From: Clostridia bacterium
Lineage (GTDB): Bacteria; Bacillota; Clostridia; Christensenellales; Aristaeellaceae
NCBI GenBank assembly: GCA_017620115.1
Contig: JAFZRB010000114.1
Location: 1-9,894, forward strand
Direction: 5' to 3'
Length of the DNA stretch: 9,894 nt
Below are positions 8,042-9,894 of the stretch, one piece after another. Both the position numbers and the translations under genes were made by a program. The notes under the pieces are model-generated. The model had not been told where the DNA came from, did no database searches, and saw nothing but the letters and a program-made list of their open reading frames with translations. How positions within the stretch are numbered: the first letter of the stretch is position 1; each line of letters opens with the position of its first letter.

Positions 8042-8288
8042 CGCTGTTGTCTCCCTGTATCGCGTGGATTTTTTTGAGCGTGACGAAGAAGAGCAGACTG
8101 GTCACGCCCGCGCCGACGGCCGCCTCCGTGATGGCCAGATCGGGCGATTCGAGCAGGATCCAGATCACCGACATGGCGAGGCCCTGCGACATGAAGATGA
8201 TGATGGACACCATCAGGTTGCGCGTGACGCATACGGCCAGCGCGCACACGAGGATGAACACGAGCAGCGAGATGCTTAAGAAATCCAT
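8022..8288 (-). CDS. MbhD-like DUF4040 subunit (MrpA C-terminal segment as a separate protein)
   Basis: An 88-residue membrane protein with three hydrophobic stretches (about 4-21, 25-45 and 54-70). LESPDLAITEAAVGAGVTSL (46-65) is the hallmark of the MbhD / DUF4040 family, which corresponds to a C-terminal piece of full-length MrpA. Asp50 and Glu55 are buried acidic residues typical of this motif and are likely part of the ion path. ATG 8288-8286 lies one base after the MnhG stop, with AGAGGTG upstream inside the mnhG end. The gene overlaps the following MbhE/MnhB gene by 20 nt. As a stand-alone protein it supports Mbh-type rather than classical Mrp organisation. Confidence 0.9.
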   Translation of the reverse strand: MDFLSISLLVFILVCALAVCVTRNLMVSIIIFMSQGLAMSVIWILLESPDLAITEAAVGAGVTSLLFFVTLKKIHAIQGDNSDGKAER

Positions 8289-8289
8289 G

Positions 8290-8610
8290 TCAGTGCTTCA
8301 CCTCTTTAAGATGCTCGTTGAGCTTTTCATTGACGTGTATTTCCAGCCGGCCGATCAGGTGGCTGGAGACCGGGCTGGTCAGCCAGAGCATGATGATCGT
8401 AAGCAGCAGCTTAAGCGAAAGCGCGGAAAAGCCGCTCAGCACGATGAGGCCGCCCAGCACGAACAGGATCCCCAGCGTGTCTCCCATGGCGGCGGCGTGC
8501 ATCCGGTTGAGCACGTAGCGGAACCGGAAAACGCCGAATACGGAGAGCGAGAGCACGATCACGCCCGCGGCGATCAGCGAAGCCCCGGCGATGAACTGAA
8601 GCCATGTCAT
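8290..8610 (-). CDS. mnhG: Na+/H+ antiporter subunit G (MnhG/MrpG/MbhC)
   Basis: A 106-residue small membrane subunit of the PhaG/MnhG/MrpG family with three helices (about 5-25, 44-60 and 63-78). Family motifs are clear: GVFRFRYVLNRMHAAAMGDT (26-45) matches the G-x-x-R-x-x-D/Y-x-x-x-R-x-HA pattern, and LTSPVSSHLIGR (77-88) matches the conserved LTxPxxxHxI(A/G)R near the end. In known Mrp and Mbh complexes, E, F and G pack together at one end. ATG 8610-8608 has GGAGG ten nt upstream and overlaps the mnhF stop in an ATGA junction, indicating translational coupling. The charged C-terminal tail (89-106) is cytoplasmic. Confidence 0.93.
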   Translation of the reverse strand: MTWLQFIAGASLIAAGVIVLSLSVFGVFRFRYVLNRMHAAAMGDTLGILFVLGGLIVLSGFSALSLKLLLTIIMLWLTSPVSSHLIGRLEIHVNEKLNEHLKEVKH

Positions 8611-8936
8611 TGCGGTTCCGCCTCCTTCTTTTCTTTTTCCAGCTCGCGCATTTTCTTTTCGCGATACGCGCCCATATACACCTTTGTGAGCAGCACCACG
8701 GCCAGGAAGCTCAGCATGGCATAGATCAGGCCGATGTCGGCCAGGTAGCTTTCGCCCAGCTTCACGGCCAGCACGGCGATGATGGCGATGGTATTCGTGC
8801 CGACCATGTTCACCGCCACGATGCGGTCGGACACGCTCGGCCCGATGATGCTGCGGATCAGGCAGAAAAACAGGATAATGCCCTGTATACCCAGCACAAT
8901 ATTGAAGAATACTTCACGGGCGCTCTCAGGCGTCAT
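8607..8936 (-). CDS. mnhF: Na+/H+ antiporter subunit F (MnhF/MrpF/MbhB)
   Basis: A 109-residue subunit of the MrpF/PhaF family with three helices (about 10-29, 45-60 and 66-86). GPSVSDRIVAVNMVGTN (32-48) is the family signature GPxxxDRhxAxN, and YLADIGLIYAMLSFLA (64-79) carries the conserved acidic residue of TM3. I place the start at ATG 8936-8934 because it has GGAGG nine nt upstream (8946-8950) and overlaps mnhE by only 11 nt. A TTG at 8972 would add twelve unconserved residues with no comparable ribosome site. The last 20 residues (REKKMRELEKEKKEAEPQ) are an unusually charged tail that probably extends into the cytoplasm. Confidence 0.92.
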   Translation of the reverse strand: MTPESAREVFFNIVLGIQGIILFFCLIRSIIGPSVSDRIVAVNMVGTNTIAIIAVLAVKLGESYLADIGLIYAMLSFLAVVLLTKVYMGAYREKKMRELEKEKKEAEPQ

Positions 8937-9402
8937 CGGCGGTCGCCTCCAGCTCCAACAGTTTTTTTTCAAAATCGGTGGCCTCCACGCCTTTACCCAG
9001 CGTGGTATCCAGCGCGTGCACGCAGAACATGTCGTCCTCCAGCCCGCAGGTAATGGTGCCTGGCGTGAGCGTGATCGAGTTGGCCAGCGCCACGCGCGCG
9101 GCGTCGGTTTTGAGCTTTGTGCGGAAGGTGTGCAGCTCCGGCTCCACCTCGAGCGCGGGGGAGAGAATGAGCCGGATGACCGCGGCGTTGCAGCGGAAGA
9201 TCTGCTTCAGAAGCATCCATCCGTAACCGGCCGCGCCGGCAATCAGCCTGAAATACGTTTTTATCCTTTTGCGCCTCACGACGCCCAGGATCTTCCAGGT
9301 AAACAGCTCGACGAGCGCGCACGCGACCAGGCCGACCACAGCCAGCTCCAGCGAGACGCGTTCGTTGAATATGAACCAAAGGATCAGATATACGATCAGC
9401 AT
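8926..9402 (-). CDS. mnhE: Na+/H+ antiporter subunit E (MnhE/MrpE/MbhA)
   Basis: First gene of the operon, 158 residues, MrpE/PhaE/MbhA family. Two N-terminal hydrophobic segments (1-12 and 17-39) are followed by an amphipathic membrane-associated region and a soluble C-terminal domain. RVALANSITLTPGTIT (103-118) is the diagnostic MrpE motif. Length is normal for the family (about 158-170). In known structures MrpE sits beside F and G and its C-terminal domain lies on the cytoplasmic side. ATG 9402-9400 has GGAAGGGGG just upstream, and a consensus promoter lies 30-58 nt upstream. The end overlaps mnhF by 11 nt. Confidence 0.92.
   Translation of the reverse strand: MLIVYLILWFIFNERVSLELAVVGLVACALVELFTWKILGVVRRKRIKTYFRLIAGAAGYGWMLLKQIFRCNAAVIRLILSPALEVEPELHTFRTKLKTDAARVALANSITLTPGTITCGLEDDMFCVHALDTTLGKGVEATDFEKKLLELEATADDA
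8946..8950 (-). promoter_or_regulatory. Ribosome binding site that sets the mnhF start
   Basis: GGAGG on the minus strand, nine nt before ATG 8936. It lies inside the mnhE coding end and favours this ATG over the upstream TTG at 8972. Confidence 0.8.
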
Positions 9403-9403
9403 G

Positions 9404-9417
9404 GGAAGCCCCCTTCC
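9404..9417 (-). promoter_or_regulatory. mnhE ribosome site inside a short possible hairpin
   Basis: On the minus strand GGAAG (9417-9413), a GGGG loop and CTTCC (9408-9404) form a perfect 5-bp stem that includes the GGAAGGGGG ribosome site and ends just before ATG 9402. The hairpin is short, so its effect on translation may be small. Confidence 0.4.
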
Positions 9418-9431
9418 ATACGCGGCCCTCT

Positions 9432-9460
9432 ATTTTACGCTTCCTATTAAAAATTGTCAA
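9432..9460 (-). promoter_or_regulatory. Sigma-A promoter of the antiporter operon
   Basis: On the minus strand a perfect -35 TTGACA (9460-9455) is followed by a 17-nt spacer and a -10 TAAAAT (9437-9432, five of six consensus bases). This is a near-ideal vegetative promoter directed at mnhE. The expected transcript start is near 9425, giving a leader of roughly 20-25 nt. No other convincing promoter was seen within the operon, so it probably drives all ten genes. Inferred from sequence only. Confidence 0.85.
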
Positions 9461-9494
9461 CGCCAATAAAGCTAAACGACTGCAAATCTTTTGT

Positions 9495-9555
9495 CCGCCG
9501 GCGCTGCGGCGGGAGCCCCGCGGCGATCCGACAGGCTCCGGTGCGCAAGCGGGGC
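9495..9555. repeat. GC-rich segment with overlapping, mutually exclusive inverted repeats
   Basis: Three perfect inverted repeats are seen: CCGCCG 9495-9500 with CGGCGG 9507-9512; GGAGCC 9512-9517 with GGCTCC 9534-9539; and GCCCCGC 9515-9521 with GCGGGGC 9549-9555. The second and third share bases 9515-9517, so only one can form fully at a time. It lies upstream of both inferred promoters, so a role as an RNA switch would need a promoter further out. Function unknown. Confidence 0.35.
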
Positions 9556-9573
9556 CCAATGACCGACGGGAAA

Positions 9574-9590
9574 TGTCGCATATTGTCGCA
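9574..9590 (+). promoter_or_regulatory. Tandem TGTCGCA elements, possible Spo0A boxes
   Basis: TGTCGCA occurs at 9574-9580 and again at 9584-9590, exactly 10 bp apart, which places both on one face of the helix. Each matches the Spo0A box TGTCGAA at six of seven bases, and known tandem Spo0A boxes use this same one-turn spacing. Three more CGACA/TGTCG cores lie at 9529-9533, 9628-9632 and 9682-9686. The assignment to Spo0A is inference. Confidence 0.4.
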
Positions 9591-9636
9591 ATTTATAAAT
9601 AATAAAGAAATGCGCGGAGAGAATCGCCGACAATTC

Positions 9637-9668
9637 TTGATGTTTCGCTCGACGGGTTTCAACATCAA
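9637..9668. repeat. Inverted repeat TTGATGTT...AACATCAA, possible operator
   Basis: TTGATGTT at 9637-9644 is the exact reverse complement of AACATCAA at 9661-9668, with 16 bases between. It lies just upstream of the -35-like element of the rightward gene. The arm spacing suits a dimeric regulator or a weak stem-loop. No family is assigned. Confidence 0.35.
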
Positions 9669-9680
9669 ACGCAGCAAACA

Positions 9681-9713
9681 TCGACACTTTTTCACGCGCC
9701 GCGAGGCTATAAT
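9681..9713 (+). promoter_or_regulatory. Candidate promoter of the rightward gene with long spacer
   Basis: A perfect TATAAT lies at 9708-9713, 25 nt before the ATG. The best -35-like hexamer is TCGACA at 9681-9686, giving a 21-nt spacer, too long for an ordinary sigma-A promoter. The hexamer sits within ATCGACA (9680-9686), the reverse of a Spo0A-box-like TGTCGAT. B. subtilis spoIIG is known to have an over-long spacer with Spo0A boxes at its -35, so the layout is suggestive. At normal spacing the -35 would be CACTTT, which is poor. Confidence 0.5.
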
Positions 9714-9727
9714 CTGTCATGAAACGC

Positions 9728-9734
9728 GGAGGTG
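9728..9734 (+). promoter_or_regulatory. Ribosome binding site of the rightward gene
   Basis: GGAGGTG, with six nt from GGAGG to the ATG at 9739. A strong site that supports this start. Confidence 0.75.
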
Positions 9735-9738
9735 CCGG

Positions 9739-9894
9739 ATGGAGCTGAGCATAGAAGGGTATTTTGCGGTCAACGCGCTTATGGCCGCGGCGGTGCTGAC
9801 GCTTTCCTCGCGGCAGGCAGGCCGTGTCAGGGGCGGCGCCGTATTCGCGGCGTCGTTGCTCTCAGGGGCGGGCGCGGCCGCCGTGCAGGTCGGA
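9739..9894 (+). CDS. Probable SpoIIGA-like sigma-E processing peptidase, N-terminal fragment (runs off window)
   Basis: Only the first 52 codons are present. The start is ATG 9739 with a GGAGGTG site. The fragment begins MELSIEGYFAVNALMAAAVL, followed by TLSSRQAGRVRGG and a second hydrophobic stretch. This pattern (short acidic start, Tyr-hydrophobic-Asn/Asp-x-Leu-Met helix, a short Arg-rich loop, then an Ala/Gly/Leu helix) resembles the N-terminal membrane part of SpoIIGA-family proteins, which in spore formers cleave pro-sigma-E in the mother cell. The catalytic Asp-containing domain would lie outside the window, so the call rests on the helix pattern and on the upstream Spo0A-box-like elements. 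It could be another small membrane protein. Confidence 0.5.
   Translation, partial: MELSIEGYFAVNALMAAAVLTLSSRQAGRVRGGAVFAASLLSGAGAAAVQVG

Larger units (their letters stand above)
9403..9738. other. Divergent intergenic region (336 bp) between antiporter operon and rightward gene
   Basis: No convincing gene. It contains, from left to right, the mnhE leader and promoter (9403-9460), a GC-rich segment with several possible stems (9495-9555), tandem TGTCGCA elements followed by an AT-rich stretch (9574-9610), an 8-bp inverted repeat (9637-9668), and a -35/-10-like pair and ribosome site for the rightward gene (9681-9734). Base composition swings sharply from AT-rich to GC-rich and back, unlike the evenly GC-rich coding regions. 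No T-run follows any stem, so no terminator is called. Confidence 0.8.

Noticed and set aside
6446..8077. Plus-strand open frame of 543 codons
   Set aside because: It lies antisense to mnhD, mnhC and the MbhE-MnhB gene. Its product is rich in His, Gln, Arg and Asp with no recognisable domain, as expected from the complement of GC-rich membrane-protein codons.
8607..8972. Longer mnhF with a TTG start at 8972
   Set aside because: The extra twelve residues are not family-like and lack a good ribosome site, while ATG 8936 has GGAGG at good spacing.
1..9402. Complex I or hydrogenase catalytic subunits
   Set aside because: No CxxC-type nickel-site motifs, ferredoxin cysteine clusters or NuoH-like protein were found in any of the genes; only membrane ion-transport subunits are present.
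9495..9555. Rho-independent terminator
   Set aside because: Stems are present but no T-run follows on either strand, and no gene ends into this region.
8993..9559. Minus-strand open frame of 188 codons over mnhE and its promoter
   Set aside because: Out of frame with mnhE, which has clear family motifs. It would run through the promoter, and its product is Arg/Gly/Ala-rich with no motif.
9447..9720. Two overlapping minus-strand open frames of 82 codons in the intergenic region
   Set aside because: They cover the operon promoter and the regulatory elements, and show no ribosome site or family resemblance.

Overview
The window looks like chromosomal DNA from a GC-rich, probably anaerobic and spore-forming member of the Clostridia. 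The organism type is inferred from GC-rich third codon positions, strong GGAGG-type ribosome binding sites, a near-consensus sigma-A promoter, an Mbh/Mrp-type ion-transport operon of the kind found in anaerobes, and a probable sporulation protease gene at the right edge. No species can be named from this window.

Layout. Positions 1-9402 hold ten same-strand (minus) genes that read as one transcript running right to left. In transcription order they are MnhE (9402-8926), MnhF (8936-8607), MnhG (8610-8290), an MbhD-like DUF4040 protein (8288-8022), a fused MbhE-like + MnhB protein (8041-7019), MnhC (7018-6644), MnhD/MbhH (6643-5147), two further MnhD-like paralogues (5105-3642 and 3616-2144) and a NuoL/HyfB-like subunit (2129 to beyond position 1). 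Positions 9403-9738 are a 336-base divergent intergenic region with a strong promoter for the operon, GC-rich stems, a cluster of TGTCG-core elements resembling Spo0A boxes, an 8-bp inverted repeat, and a -10 box for the rightward gene. Positions 9739-9894 are the start of a plus-strand gene whose first 52 residues resemble the membrane part of SpoIIGA, the pro-sigma-E processing protease family.

How the genes work together. The order E-F-G-D-(E+B)-C-D is that of the archaeal/thermophile membrane-bound hydrogenase (Mbh) antiporter module MbhA-MbhH, not classical Mrp, where a full-length MrpA comes first. The complex probably moves H+ and Na+ across the cytoplasmic membrane. It has four large antiporter-like subunits, and each keeps the TM5 Glu, TM7 Lys, TM8 Lys and TM12 Lys typical of H+-pumping NuoL/M/N proteins. 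No hydrogenase, ferredoxin or NADH-oxidising subunit is visible here. The transcript runs off the left edge, so a redox module could lie just outside the window, or the complex may be a secondary antiporter.

Nearly every long plus-strand ORF between 70 and 9450 is an antisense shadow of these GC-rich membrane-protein genes. No tRNA, rRNA, CRISPR array, insertion sequence or rho-independent terminator was seen.
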